Positions 43,117-51,635 are shown, counted from the stretch's first letter. The stretch is DNA of 64,000 nt from Achromobacter sp. UMC71 (GCF_014170305.1 NZ_LZZT01000028.1:1-64000), one strand, 5' to 3'. Made by a program: numbers and translations. The notes: a model not told the origin generated them from the sequence alone.

Positions 43117-44952
43117 ATGTCCTCATCCTTTACGACCCGACCAGAAATACGCGGCACCTTCGGCGTCGCCTCGTCCACGCATTGGCTGGCCTCGCAGGTC
43201 GCCATGAGCGTGCTCGAGCGCGGCGGCAACGCGTTCGATGCGGCGGTGGCGGGCGGTTTCACGCTGCAGATCGTCGAGCCGCACCTGAACGGCCCCGGCG
43301 GCGAAGTCCCCATCCTGTTCTGGAGCGAGAACGAAGGCCGCATGCGCGCGCTGTGCGGCCAGGGTCCAGCCCCCGCGCTGGCCACGCCCGCCTACTTTCG
43401 CGGGCTGGGCGTGGACCTGGTGCCCGGCATCGGGCTGCTGCCCGCCACGGTGCCCGGGGCGTTCGGCGCCTGGCTGACGCTGCTGCGCGACTACGGTACT
43501 TGGGAACTGGCCGACGTGCTGCGCCCGGCCATCGACTACGCCCGCAACGGCTTTCCGATGGTGCCGCGCATCACGCAGGCCATCCTGGCGGTGCAGGCGC
43601 TGTTCCGCGGCGAATGGACCAGTTCGGCCGCGATCTGGCTGCCCGATGGCCGCGTGCCCGCGCCGGACGCCCTGATGCGCACGCCCGCCATCGCCGCCAC
43701 CTACACCCGCATCCTGGACGAGGCCCACGCCGCGTCGCCGGACCGCCGCGGCCGCATCGACGCCGCACTGGACGTCTGGTACCGCGGTTTCGTGGCCGAC
43801 GAGATCGACCATTTCTACACCCACGAGGCTGTGCGCGACACCACCGGCCAGCGCAATCGCGGCCTGCTGCGCAAGTCGGACCTGGCCGATTGGCGCGCGC
43901 GCTATGACGAACCGGTCACCCTGCAATATGGCCGCTATACCGTGGCCAAGTGCGGCGTCTGGTCGCAAGGCCCGGCGCACCTGCAGCAACTGGCGCTGCT
44001 GCGCCACCTGGGGGTGGATACGCTGGATCCTTGCTCGGCGCCGTTCGTGCATCGCGTGGCCGAGGCGGCCAAGCTGGCCTTCGCCGACCGCGCCGCCTGG
44101 TATGGCGACCCCGACTTCACCGACGTGCCGCTCACGGACCTGCTCAGCGACGACTATGCCCACGCCCGCGCCGCCGGCATCGGCCCGCGGGCGTCGGACG
44201 CGCTGCGGCCCGGCAGCCCCGGCGGGCGCGCGCCGCGCCTGCCCGACCTGGACGCCGCCGCGCGCACCCTGGCCGCGTCCGACACGCGTTTCGGCGTGGG
44301 CGAGCCGACCTTCGCCGCGCTGCCGCCCGTCGCCGAATGGGCCGCGCGCGAGATCTTCGTGGGCGACACCTGCCAGATCGACGTCATCGACCGCGACGGC
44401 AACATGGTCGCCGCCACGCCGTCCGGCGGCTGGCTGTCGTCCAGCCCGGTGGTGCCGGGGCTGGGCTTTCCCTTGACCACACGCTTGCAGATGACCTGGC
44501 TGGACGAAGGCGTGCCCGGCCAGCTGCAGCCGGGCAAGCGCCCCAACACGACCTTGTCGCCTGGCCTGGTGCTGCGCGACGGTCAGCCCTACATGGCGTT
44601 CGGCACGCCGGGCGGCGATCAGCAGGACCAATGGACCGTGGCGTTTTTCCTGCGCCATGTCATGGGCATGAACCTGCAGGAAGCGATCGAGGCGCCGTCT
44701 TGGCATATCGACCATTTCCCGGGTTCGTTCTGGCCGCGCGCCCTGACGCTGAACCGCCTGACGGTGGAGGCACGCATGCCCGAGGCCACGCTGCAGGCGC
44801 TGCGCGACGCGGGCCACGATGTGCGCGTGGGGCCGGACTGGTCCGAAGGCCGCATCAGCGCCTGCACCCGTGAACCGGCGGCTGGCGACGGCCTGCTGCT
44901 GCGCGCCGGCGCCAACCCGCGCGGCATGCAGGGCTACGCGGTCGGCCGGTAG
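43117..44952 (+). CDS. Gamma-glutamyltransferase family protein
   Basis: This Ntn-hydrolase of 611 aa belongs to the GGT family. The N-terminal part has SVLERGGNAFDAAVAGGFTLQIVEPHLNGPGGE. The autoprocessing site is GDT-CQIDVID with the nucleophile Thr418; the usual TTH reads TCQ. The C-terminal part has TPGGDQQDQ. There is no obvious signal peptide, so it may act in the cytoplasm, unlike periplasmic E. coli GGT. The two subunits would be about 45 kDa and 21 kDa. Its substrate is unknown; a gamma-glutamyl or related amide bond is expected. Confidence 0.87.
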   Translation: MSSSFTTRPEIRGTFGVASSTHWLASQVAMSVLERGGNAFDAAVAGGFTLQIVEPHLNGPGGEVPILFWSENEGRMRALCGQGPAPALATPAYFRGLGVDLVPGIGLLPATVPGAFGAWLTLLRDYGTWELADVLRPAIDYARNGFPMVPRITQAILAVQALFRGEWTSSAAIWLPDGRVPAPDALMRTPAIAATYTRILDEAHAASPDRRGRIDAALDVWYRGFVADEIDHFYTHEAVRDTTGQRNRGLLRKSDLADWRARYDEPVTLQYGRYTVAKCGVWSQGPAHLQQLALLRHLGVDTLDPCSAPFVHRVAEAAKLAFADRAAWYGDPDFTDVPLTDLLSDDYAHARAAGIGPRASDALRPGSPGGRAPRLPDLDAAARTLAASDTRFGVGEPTFAALPPVAEWAAREIFVGDTCQIDVIDRDGNMVAATPSGGWLSSSPVVPGLGFPLTTRLQMTWLDEGVPGQLQPGKRPNTTLSPGLVLRDGQPYMAFGTPGGDQQDQWTVAFFLRHVMGMNLQEAIEAPSWHIDHFPGSFWPRALTLNRLTVEARMPEATLQALRDAGHDVRVGPDWSEGRISACTREPAAGDGLLLRAGANPRGMQGYAVGR

Positions 44953-45023
44953 CGCGAGTCCACACGTCAACGTTTTCCATCCAGCCGGCAACCAGACCGG
45001 CCACATCACAAGGGGTAAACACC

Positions 45024-45995
45024 ATGAACATTTTCCAACGACTGCTGCGCGCATGCACCCTGGGCCTGGCCCTGGCCGCGCCTGCCTGGGCGCACGCCGC
45101 CTGGCCCGAGAAGCCGATCACGCTGATCGTGCCGTGGGCGGCCGGCGGGTCCACCGATATCCTGGCGCGCGTGCTGTCCGAAGGGCTGACGCAATCGCTG
45201 GGCCAGCCCGTCATCGTGGAAAACCGCTCGGGCGCGTCGGGCAACATTGGCACTACCTTCGTGGCCCGCGCCAAGCCGGACGGCTACACACTGCTGGTGG
45301 GCTCGATGAGCACCCACACGATGAACCAGGCGCTGTATTCCAGCATGCCGTTCGACGGGGTCAAGGACTTCACGCCCATCGCCGAGCTGGCGCTGGTCAC
45401 CAACACCATGGTGGTGCACCCGTCGGTGCCGGCCGCCAACCTGAAGGAATTCATCGCCTACGCCAAGGCCAACCCCGGCACCGTCGCCTACGCCTCGGCC
45501 GGCCAGGGCTCCACCAATCACCTCAGCGCCGCACTGTTCGAGAAAGCCGCCGGCGTGAAGATGATGCACATCCCCTACCGTGGCGGCGCGCCCGCGGTGA
45601 TGGACACCGTGGCCGGCCGTACCCAGGTGCTGTTCAGCGCCGGCACGCAGACCCTGCCGCACGTGCAGACCGGCAAGCTCAAACTGCTGGCCGTCACGGA
45701 AGAACAACGCTCGCCGCTGCTGCCCGACGTGCCCACCGTGGCCGAAACGCTGCCCGGCTATGAACTGTCGGTGTGGTACGGCGCCTTCGGCCCGGCCGGC
45801 ATGCCGCCCGAACTGACCGCTCGGCTCAACCAGGAGATCAACCGCATCCTCAAGCGGCCCGACGTCATCAAGAAAATGGCCGACATGGGCGTGCTGCTGA
45901 TGGACACCACGCCCGAGCAGTTCGCCAAGGTGCTGGCGCACGATGCCGACAAGTACGGCAAGCTGATCAAGGAACTGGGAATCACCGCCGAATGA
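45024..45995 (+). CDS. Bug (TctC-like) periplasmic solute-binding receptor
   Basis: This is a Bug-family protein of 323 aa with a signal peptide cleaved near WAHA-AWPE. Landmarks are WPEKPITLIVPWAAGGSTDILAR, VENRSGASGN and LLAVTEEQRSPLLPDVPTVAE. AAGGGG precedes the ATG. It lies 71 nt after the GGT-like gene and its stop overlaps the next start, so the three genes look like one operon that imports and processes one compound. Confidence 0.93.
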   Translation: MNIFQRLLRACTLGLALAAPAWAHAAWPEKPITLIVPWAAGGSTDILARVLSEGLTQSLGQPVIVENRSGASGNIGTTFVARAKPDGYTLLVGSMSTHTMNQALYSSMPFDGVKDFTPIAELALVTNTMVVHPSVPAANLKEFIAYAKANPGTVAYASAGQGSTNHLSAALFEKAAGVKMMHIPYRGGAPAVMDTVAGRTQVLFSAGTQTLPHVQTGKLKLLAVTEEQRSPLLPDVPTVAETLPGYELSVWYGAFGPAGMPPELTARLNQEINRILKRPDVIKKMADMGVLLMDTTPEQFAKVLAHDADKYGKLIKELGITAE

Positions 45996-46489
45996 GCACG
46001 CTTTTGGACACCGCCTGCGCCCTCGACCGCCTGGCGCAGGCCTACGCCGACGCGTCGGCGCACGCGGCCTTCGCCGCCGTCGACGCCCATGCGCAGGGCG
46101 TGCTCGGCCATACGCTGTGCACCATCAACCGCCACGACGCGGCCCGGATGCGCGTGGTGCGCCTCTACAGCTCGAACCCCGCGGCCTACCCGCCCGGCGG
46201 CAACAAGGACAAGCGCGGCACCGCGTGGGGCAACCATGTCCTGCTCGAATGCAAGGTATTTGTCGGCGAAGGCGAGGCCGCCATCCGCGAATTCTTCAAT
46301 GACCACGATGCCATCCGCGAGCTGGGCTTGCAGTCGGTGATCAACGTGCCGGTGGTGTATGACGGCGCCTGCCTGGGCACCGTCAACTTCCTGATGCCGC
46401 GCGCCGCGCTGTCGGCGGCGGACATCGCCGCCGCGCGGCTGGCGGGCCTGCTGGCCCTGCCCGCCTTCCTGACGCTGGCACCGGGCTGA
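45992..46489 (+). CDS. GAF domain protein
   Basis: This 165-aa soluble protein consists mainly of one GAF-like domain (SVINVPVVYDGACLGTVNFL is the typical core strand-turn). GAF domains bind small ligands. It has no HTH or catalytic domain attached, so it may be a ligand-binding or enzyme-like single-domain protein. Its ATG overlaps the Bug stop (ATGA), implying stoichiometric expression with the receptor. Confidence 0.8.
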   Translation: MSTLLDTACALDRLAQAYADASAHAAFAAVDAHAQGVLGHTLCTINRHDAARMRVVRLYSSNPAAYPPGGNKDKRGTAWGNHVLLECKVFVGEGEAAIREFFNDHDAIRELGLQSVINVPVVYDGACLGTVNFLMPRAALSAADIAAARLAGLLALPAFLTLAPG

Positions 46490-46515
46490 CGCCAGCGCGG
46501 GGCCGGGGCCCAAGC

Positions 46516-47310
46516 CTAGATCAGCGCGCGGCGGATACGGGACGACACCATGTCGATCACCACCACGAACGCCACGATGATGATCATGACCGCGCAGGTC
46601 TCGGCGTAGCGGAAGCTGCGGATGATTTCCCACAGCACGGTGCCGATGCCGCCCGCGCCAACGATGCCGACCACCGAAGCCGAACGCACGTTGGACTCGA
46701 AACGGTACAGCGAATACGAGATCCATAGCGGCAGCACTTGCGGAATCACGCCGTAGACGATTTCTTCCAGCGCATTGGCGCCCGTGGCGCGCACACCTTC
46801 GACCGGACGCGGGTCGATCGCCTCGACGGCTTCGGAAAACAGCTTGGCCAGCACGCCGGTGGTGTGCACCCACAGCGCCAGCACCCCGGCAAAGGGGCCC
46901 AGGCCCACCGCCACGATGAACAGCATCGCGAACACCATTTCATTGATGGCGCGGCAGGCATCCATCAGGCGCCGCATCGGCTGGTAGACCCAGGCCGGCA
47001 CCATGTTCGACGAGCACAGCAAGCCCAGCGGCACCGCCAGGACGATCGCCAGGAACGTGCCCCACACGGCGATCTGCACCGTCACGACCATCTCGTCCAG
47101 GTACATGCGCCAGTCGCGGAAATTGGGCGGAAAGAAGTCGGCGGCGAACTGCGCCATGTTGCCGGAGTCCCGCAGCAGGTCCAGCGGCCGCATGTCGGCG
47201 CCGCGCCAGGACATCACCAGCAGCGCCAGTACGACGGCCCAGACGAGCAGGACCGGCAGCGACGAGCGCGGCGCGGCGGGGGAACGGGAAGTGGGCACGG
47301 CCAGGGTCAT
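46516..47310 (-). CDS. phnE: Phosphonate ABC transporter permease PhnE
   Basis: This is an inner-membrane permease of 264 aa with about six spans. [16 protein letters not shown] sequence ([23 protein letters not shown]), [34 protein letters not shown] and [35 protein letters not shown] are strong PhnE markers. It is the last gene of phnCDE, 72 nt after phnD. Confidence 0.95.
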   Translation of the reverse strand: MTLAVPTSRSPAAPRSSLPVLLVWAVVLALLVMSWRGADMRPLDLLRDSGNMAQFAADFFPPNFRDWRMYLDEMVVTVQIAVWGTFLAIVLAVPLGLLCSSNMVPAWVYQPMRRLMDACRAINEMVFAMLFIVAVGLGPFAGVLALWVHTTGVLAKLFSEAVEAIDPRPVEGVRATGANALEEIVYGVIPQVLPLWISYSLYRFESNVRSASVVGIVGAGGIGTVLWEIIRSFRYAETCAVMIIIVAFVVVIDMVSSRIRRALI

Positions 47311-47382
47311 ATCGATTCCAGATGAAAAGTCCGATGAACGCGCGCCAGCGCCTGCTGCGAGGCGCCGGCGCGCGTGGCATCG

Positions 47383-48366
47383 TTACTGCTTGGCCGTGGC
47401 CGGTTGGCCCAGGCTGGCCAGCTTGCGGTCCAGTTCGGCCAGCTGCTTCTGCTTTTCGGCCTGGCTGATGGTGGCGTCGCCTTCGACCTTGGCCTTTTCG
47501 CGGGCCAGTTCGATCTGGCGGATCGGCACCAGTTGCTGGTTGTCCGACGCGCGAAAGCCCTGGTAGGTCAGCGCCTTCAGGTTGGCCAGTTCACGCTCGG
47601 CGTCCTTGCCCTTGCCGTAGTTCACGAAGAAGTCGCGGATCTTGGTCTTCATGTCGGCCGGCAGGTCAGTGCGCATGACCAGCGGATCGGCCGGGATCAG
47701 CGGCGATTTCCACAGGATGCGCACGCTGTCGTTGGCGTCCTTGCCGGTGCTCAAGCGATACCGCTCCAGCGCCTCGGTGTTATTGACGGCCACATCCACC
47801 TGCTTGTTGATGACCGACAGCAGGTTGGCTTCGTGGTTGCTCGAACGCACCGTCTTGAAGAAGGTCTTGGGCTCGATCTTGTTGGCGGCCCACAGGTAGT
47901 AGCCGGGCACCGCGGTGCCCGACGTGGAGTTGGGATCGCCGGCGCCGTAGCTCAGCTGGCCGCGGCGCTTGAGCACGTCGTCCAGGGTCTTCAGGTCGCT
48001 GTCCTTGTTGACGATCAGCAGCGACCAGTAGCCCGGGTTGCCGTCCTTGTCGATCACCGAAGCGAACACTTCGCCGTTGGCGCGGTCCACGGCTTCGATG
48101 GCGGCCTTGTTGCCGTACCAGGCCACCTGCACCTTGTTAAAGCGCATGCCTTCGATGATGCCGGCGTAGTCGGACGCGAAGAACGGCTTGACCGGCACGC
48201 CGATCGCGCGGCTCAGGTCATCGATGACCGGCTGCCACACCGACTTCAGGTTGGTCGACGATTCCGTCGAGATAATGCCGAAGTTCAGCGGCTTGGCGTC
48301 TTGCGCGTGGGCTTGCGTGGACAAGGCGGCAGCGGCGATCAGGGCACAAAAGGTTCTGCGTAGCAT
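47383..48366 (-). CDS. phnD: Phosphonate ABC transporter substrate-binding protein PhnD
   Basis: This periplasmic receptor of 327 aa has a signal peptide ending THAQA-type (STQAHAQ, residue 22). It has LNFGIISTESS, DYAGIIEGMRFNKVQVAWYGNKAAIEAV and the later VRSSNHEANLLSVINKQVDVAVNN, as in E. coli PhnD. The C-terminus has a charged helical tail. It lies 29 nt after phnC. Confidence 0.95.
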   Translation of the reverse strand: MLRRTFCALIAAAALSTQAHAQDAKPLNFGIISTESSTNLKSVWQPVIDDLSRAIGVPVKPFFASDYAGIIEGMRFNKVQVAWYGNKAAIEAVDRANGEVFASVIDKDGNPGYWSLLIVNKDSDLKTLDDVLKRRGQLSYGAGDPNSTSGTAVPGYYLWAANKIEPKTFFKTVRSSNHEANLLSVINKQVDVAVNNTEALERYRLSTGKDANDSVRILWKSPLIPADPLVMRTDLPADMKTKIRDFFVNYGKGKDAERELANLKALTYQGFRASDNQQLVPIRQIELAREKAKVEGDATISQAEKQKQLAELDRKLASLGQPATAKQ

Positions 48367-48395
48367 GGAAAGCTCCGGGTAGGAAAGCGGGGGAA

Positions 48396-49241
48396 TCAGG
48401 CGGCGTAGGCCTGTTGGGAAAGCGGCGCCAGGCCCGCCGGCAGGGGCGGAAGCTGGGGCGAATATTCGGGCAGCAGCTCGCTCAGTTCCGAGCCGTACAG
48501 GTCGCGCAGCATGGCGGGGGTCAGCTCGGCCGAGGGGCCGTCGTAGACCACCTTGCCGTGGCGCAGCGCCACCACGCGGGGGCAGTAGCGCAGGGCCACG
48601 TCCACCTGATGCAGCGACACCACCACGGCCACCTTGCGCGTGCGGTTGATCTGCGCCAGCGTGTCCATCACGCGGCGCGAGGATTCCGGGTCCAGCGAGG
48701 CGATCGGCTCGTCGGCCAGGATCACGCGGGCGTTCTGCACCAGCGTGCGCGCGATGGCCGCGCGCTGCTGTTGGCCGCCGGACAGCGTCGAGGCACGCTG
48801 AAATGCATAGTCGTCTATACCAACCTGGGCAAGCGCATCGAGCCCTTGGCGGACTTCGGCGCGCAGGAACACGCGGATCAGGCTGCGCCACATCGGCACA
48901 CGCGGCAACAGGCCGGTCAGCACATTGGTGATCACCGGCAGGCGGCCCACCAGGTTGAATTGCTGGAACACGAAACCGATGCTGGCGCGGGCGGCGCGCA
49001 CGTTGCGCGACAGGCGGCCATTGCGCTGGATCAGCTGACCGTTGACCGTCACGCTGCCTTGCCCGGCATCGCCGGCGACAAAGCCGGCCAGGTGGCGCAG
49101 CAGGGTGGACTTGCCGGAGCCCGAGGCGCCCAGCAATGCCACCATTTCACCGTCCTGCACGCGCAGGCTGACGTTGTCCAGGGCCAGCGCGCCGGGATGG
49201 AAGGATTTGCTCAGGCCTTGCACTTCGATGGCGGTTGTCAT
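48396..49241 (-). CDS. phnC: Phosphonate ABC transporter ATPase PhnC
   Basis: This is an ATPase of 281 aa, first gene of phnCDE. Walker A is GASGSGKS, the signature [16 protein letters not shown], Walker [27 protein letters not shown] in the middle is a PhnC hallmark. A Pho-box-like element with a spaced -10 lies upstream, so the transporter is probably induced by phosphate starvation. Confidence 0.95.
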   Translation of the reverse strand: MTTAIEVQGLSKSFHPGALALDNVSLRVQDGEMVALLGASGSGKSTLLRHLAGFVAGDAGQGSVTVNGQLIQRNGRLSRNVRAARASIGFVFQQFNLVGRLPVITNVLTGLLPRVPMWRSLIRVFLRAEVRQGLDALAQVGIDDYAFQRASTLSGGQQQRAAIARTLVQNARVILADEPIASLDPESSRRVMDTLAQINRTRKVAVVVSLHQVDVALRYCPRVVALRHGKVVYDGPSAELTPAMLRDLYGSELSELLPEYSPQLPPLPAGLAPLSQQAYAA

Positions 49242-49272
49242 CGTCGAATCCCCTTGGGTAGTTCATGGGCGC

Positions 49273-49306
49273 ATTCTGTTTTCGCGGCATGACAGCGCGA
49301 TGACGT
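49273..49306 (-). promoter_or_regulatory. Pho box and -10 element of phnCDE
   Basis: On the minus strand ACGTCAT-CGCG-CTGTCAT (49306-49289) has the 7-4-7 layout of a PhoB site, with one perfect half and one 5/7 half. CAGAAT (49278-49273) follows after 10 bp, the expected distance for a PhoB-driven -10. Confidence 0.6.
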
Positions 49307-49436
49307 GGCGATCGAATCATTTGGCGGAAAATGGGGGCATGGCAACCGACTGAAAGACATCCGTCATATAAGGCCACGCCGCTGTCGCAGGCCGCGGGTA
49401 TATTCAAGGAATCCCCCCTTTCGCCAGGCGCTCATC

Positions 49437-49868
49437 ATGATCAAAGGTTCCTGCCTCTGCGGCCGCGTTGCCTACGAAATCAGCGGCCCGCTCACCGACG
49501 CCCTCAATTGCCATTGCGAGATGTGCCGCAAGTCGCATGGCGCGGCGTTCCGCAGCCGAGCCACCGTCCAGGCCAGGGACTTCGCCTGGAGCAAGGGGGA
49601 AAACCACGTCACCTGGTACTGCTCGTCGCCGGGCAACTACCGCGGCTTCTGCGAAGCCTGCGGCACGCCCCTGCTCAGTCGCTTCGACCAGACGCCGGAC
49701 ATCTACGGCCTGCCCCTGGGCGCGCTGGACGACGACCCGGGCGTCAAGCCCGGCGCGCACTGCCACGTGGCCAGCAAGGCGCCGTGGTTCGACATCACCG
49801 ACACGCTGCCGCAATACCCCGACGCCTACGAGAACGCGGAAACGGCGCTCCCGCACGCCGTTACATAA
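49437..49868 (+). CDS. GFA/CENP-V family zinc-binding protein
   Basis: This 143-aa protein has the GFA fold: SCLCGRVAYE (C6, C8), CHCEMC (C25, C27, C30) and FCEACGTPLL (C72, C75). I placed the start at ATG 49437 because the family begins directly with this motif; the frame extends 44 codons upstream. It differs from the GFA gene at 17394 across most positions. It precedes the ArsR-AHSA1 operon by about 53 bp but is probably separate. The substrate is unknown. Confidence 0.86.
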   Translation: MIKGSCLCGRVAYEISGPLTDALNCHCEMCRKSHGAAFRSRATVQARDFAWSKGENHVTWYCSSPGNYRGFCEACGTPLLSRFDQTPDIYGLPLGALDDDPGVKPGAHCHVASKAPWFDITDTLPQYPDAYENAETALPHAVT

Positions 49869-49871
49869 ATA

Positions 49872-49889
49872 TTCAACCTTGGGGTTGAG
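49872..49889. promoter_or_regulatory. ArsR operator copy 1, TTCAACC-N4-GGTTGAG
   Basis: This inverted repeat with one mismatch overlaps the predicted -35 (TTGAGC, 49885-49890). Its centre is 41 bp from copy 2, about four helical turns. Confidence 0.65.
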
Positions 49890-49914
49890 CTTCTATCGAA
49901 AAGCGGGCTATATT
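49885..49914 (+). promoter_or_regulatory. Predicted promoter of the arsR-type operon
   Basis: TTGAGC (49885-49890) and TATATT (49909-49914) are spaced 18 bp. Transcription should start near 49921-49922, which coincides with the first ATG, suggesting a leaderless transcript. Confidence 0.55.
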
Positions 49915-49930
49915 CAACCCCATGGTTGAA
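49913..49930. promoter_or_regulatory. ArsR operator copy 2, TTCAACC-N4-GGTTGAA
   Basis: This perfect 7-bp inverted repeat contains the ATG at 49922 in its spacer and second arm. It covers the predicted transcription start. Confidence 0.7.
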
Positions 49931-50287
49931 CTTATGCCCTCCCCCTCCCTGGATGCCGTCTTTCGCGCGCTGGCCGATCCCACGCGGCGCGCGATGCTGC
50001 GCAGCCTGGCCGAGGCGGACCGGACCATCGGTGAACTCGCCGCGCCCCTGCGCATGAGTTTTGCCGGCGCCTCCAAGCACGTGCAGGCGCTGGAACGGGC
50101 CGGCCTGCTGCGGCGCACCGTCAAGGGCCGCAACCATGTGTGCAGCCTGGAGCCGGCCCCCATGGCCGACGCCATGCAATGGCTGCGTTTCTATGAACAG
50201 TTCTGGTCCGGCAGGCTGGACGCGCTGGCCGCCGCGCTGGCGGCCGACACGCCCCCGGACAGCCCCCAAGGAGAGCACCATGAGTGA
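49922..50287 (+). CDS. ArsR family HTH regulator
   Basis: This small winged-helix regulator of 121 aa begins its core with FRALADPTRRAMLRSL and has the recognition region FAGASKHVQALERAGLLRRTVKGRNHVCSL. No metal-binding Cys pair is visible, so it belongs to the PadR-like/SdpR type that pairs with AHSA1 proteins. The ATG at 49922 lies inside an operator; an in-frame ATG at 49934 is an alternative. It overlaps the AHSA1-type gene by 8 nt. Confidence 0.9.
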   Translation: MVELMPSPSLDAVFRALADPTRRAMLRSLAEADRTIGELAAPLRMSFAGASKHVQALERAGLLRRTVKGRNHVCSLEPAPMADAMQWLRFYEQFWSGRLDALAAALAADTPPDSPQGEHHE

Positions 50288-50819
50288 ATACGCCGTCGTC
50301 ACCGGCCCCGAGTCCCTGACCTTCACCCGCGTCCTGCCGGGCAGCGTCGAGCGGGTCTGGGCCTTCCTGACCGAATCCGACAAGCGCGGCCAGTGGCTGG
50401 CCGCCGGTGACATGGAGCTGCGCGAAGGCGGCGGCGTTACGCTGCGTTTCGTCCACGCCGACCTGTCTTCCGTGGCCGAGCCCACGCCCGAGCCCTACAA
50501 GCCCTATGAAAACGGCGTCACCACGCATGGCGTCATCACCCGCTGCGAACCACCGCGGGTGCTGGCCTTCACCTGGGGCGGCTCGCGCGGCGAACCGTCC
50601 GAGGTCACGTTCGAACTATCGCCCCAGGGGCACGACACTCTGCTGGTGCTGACCCACCGCAAGCTGGCGACGCGCGACGACATGATCGACGTAGCCGGCG
50701 GCTGGCACGCCCACTTGGGCGTGCTGGCGGCGCGCCTGGCCGGCCGCAGCCCGGGCCCGTTCTGGTCCGCGCTGCAACGCTGGGAAACCGATTACCAGGC
50801 CCGCATCCCGGCGCGATAA
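50280..50819 (+). CDS. SRPBCC/AHSA1 domain protein
   Basis: This 179-aa protein has the SRPBCC helix-grip fold of the AHSA1 group (TFTRVLPGSVERVWAFLTESDKRGQWLAAGDMELREGG, then a C-terminal GGWHAHLGVLAARLAG helix). These proteins bind hydrophobic small molecules; despite the AHSA1 name no Hsp90 role is implied. The start lies within the arsR stop region behind AAGGAGAGCACC, so the pair is coupled. It is a common ArsR partner of unknown ligand. Confidence 0.85.
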   Translation: MSEYAVVTGPESLTFTRVLPGSVERVWAFLTESDKRGQWLAAGDMELREGGGVTLRFVHADLSSVAEPTPEPYKPYENGVTTHGVITRCEPPRVLAFTWGGSRGEPSEVTFELSPQGHDTLLVLTHRKLATRDDMIDVAGGWHAHLGVLAARLAGRSPGPFWSALQRWETDYQARIPAR

Positions 50820-50833
50820 GCGGCGCGGCGCCC

Positions 50834-50855
50834 GCGGCCGCCCCGGGGCGGCCGC
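50834..50855 (+). terminator. GC-rich palindrome after the AHSA1 gene, possible terminator
   Basis: Perfect 11-bp arms (GCGGCCGCCCC and complement) meet without a spacer, giving a 9-bp stem with a 4-nt loop 14 nt after the stop. The T-run is poor. Confidence 0.45.
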
Positions 50856-51325
50856 CGCCCAGTCGTTCAATAGCAACTATCGCGCCGCTACGGCAGATAA
50901 AAACTGGCTAAATATTGCGCTTTGCAGTAACATCAGTCCGTGATTTTTCCGCAAAAACCGGGCTTCTGTCACTCTGCGTGCCAACCTGCGGTTGCGGGTC
51001 TATCCAGGCCATGCCTGGCTTGCCTCGCGGAACTGCAACCGGTTTTCTTGGGTGAAACCTGCCACTGTCCCGTAGCGCATCGCAGCACACCGCGCCGCCC
51101 GGCACTGCAGCAGACGCTCCAACCCGCTTCTTCCGGCTACGCGCCACAAGCGCCGAACCGCGACCAAGCCGCGCATCGCGCGCACACAGCCCTCGCGGCG
51201 CGAGTATCCGTCATTTCAGACATCCACTCGGGATGCCGTGGCCCCTACCGCGCCTGCCCGGACGTTTTACGTTCAACCGCTGGACCTGGCTTACAGAGTC
51301 CAACGCGCCCGCCGCCCCTGCGGCG

Positions 51326-51346
51326 CGCCATGCCGCGGGCATGGCG
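51326..51346 (+). promoter_or_regulatory. Leader hairpin before infA
   Basis: The stem CGCCATGC/GCATGGCG has 8 bp with a 5-nt loop and ends 13 nt upstream of the AAGGAG of infA. It could modulate initiation, for example with temperature, but this is only positional inference. Confidence 0.4.
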
Positions 51347-51371
51347 GCGCGTAATGATCAAGGAGTAAAGA

Positions 51372-51635
51372 ATGGCTAAAGAAGAACTCATCGAATTGGA
51401 TGGCATCGTTGACGAAGTGCTGCCCGATAGCCGCTACCGCGTCAAACTGGACAACGGCATCGAAGTCGGCGCCTACGCCTCGGGCCGCATCCGCAAGCAC
51501 CGCATCCGCATCCTGGCGGGCGATCGCGTCACCCTGGAAATGTCGCCGTATGACCTGACCAAGGGCCGCATCAACTTCCGCCACAAGGACGAACGCGCTC
51601 CCGCGCCGCATCGTCCCCAGCAATACCGCCGCTAA
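51372..51635 (+). CDS. infA: Translation initiation factor IF-1 (stand-alone paralogue type)
   Basis: This is an S1/OB-fold IF-1 of 87 aa that binds the ribosomal A site during initiation. [29 protein letters not shown] and the late [10 protein letters not shown] are conserved. It is longer than the usual 72-aa IF-1 by a basic C-terminal tail ([12 protein letters not shown]) and lies outside any ribosomal-protein cluster. Betaproteobacteria often carry two IF-1 genes; this looks like the isolated one. AAGGAG precedes the ATG by 6 nt. Confidence 0.95.
   Translation: MAKEELIELDGIVDEVLPDSRYRVKLDNGIEVGAYASGRIRKHRIRILAGDRVTLEMSPYDLTKGRINFRHKDERAPAPHRPQQYRR

Larger units (their letters stand above)
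50820..51371. other. Intergenic region of 552 bp: possible terminator, infA promoter and long leader
   Basis: The first 40 bp hold a GC-rich palindrome. An AT-rich patch at about 50870-50945 is the likely infA promoter region, which would leave a leader of over 400 nt. A hairpin sits just before the infA ribosome site. Open frames in this stretch have no start signal or recognisable family. Confidence 0.5.

Noticed and set aside
43123..45054. 643-codon minus-strand frame opposite the GGT-like gene
   Set aside because: An antisense shadow of a long GC-rich gene; composition is Arg/Gly/Ala/His-rich with no recognisable domain.
50940..51368. 142-codon frame in the infA leader
   Set aside because: No ribosome site, Cys/Pro/Arg-rich random composition and it ends directly at the infA start; treated as leader DNA.
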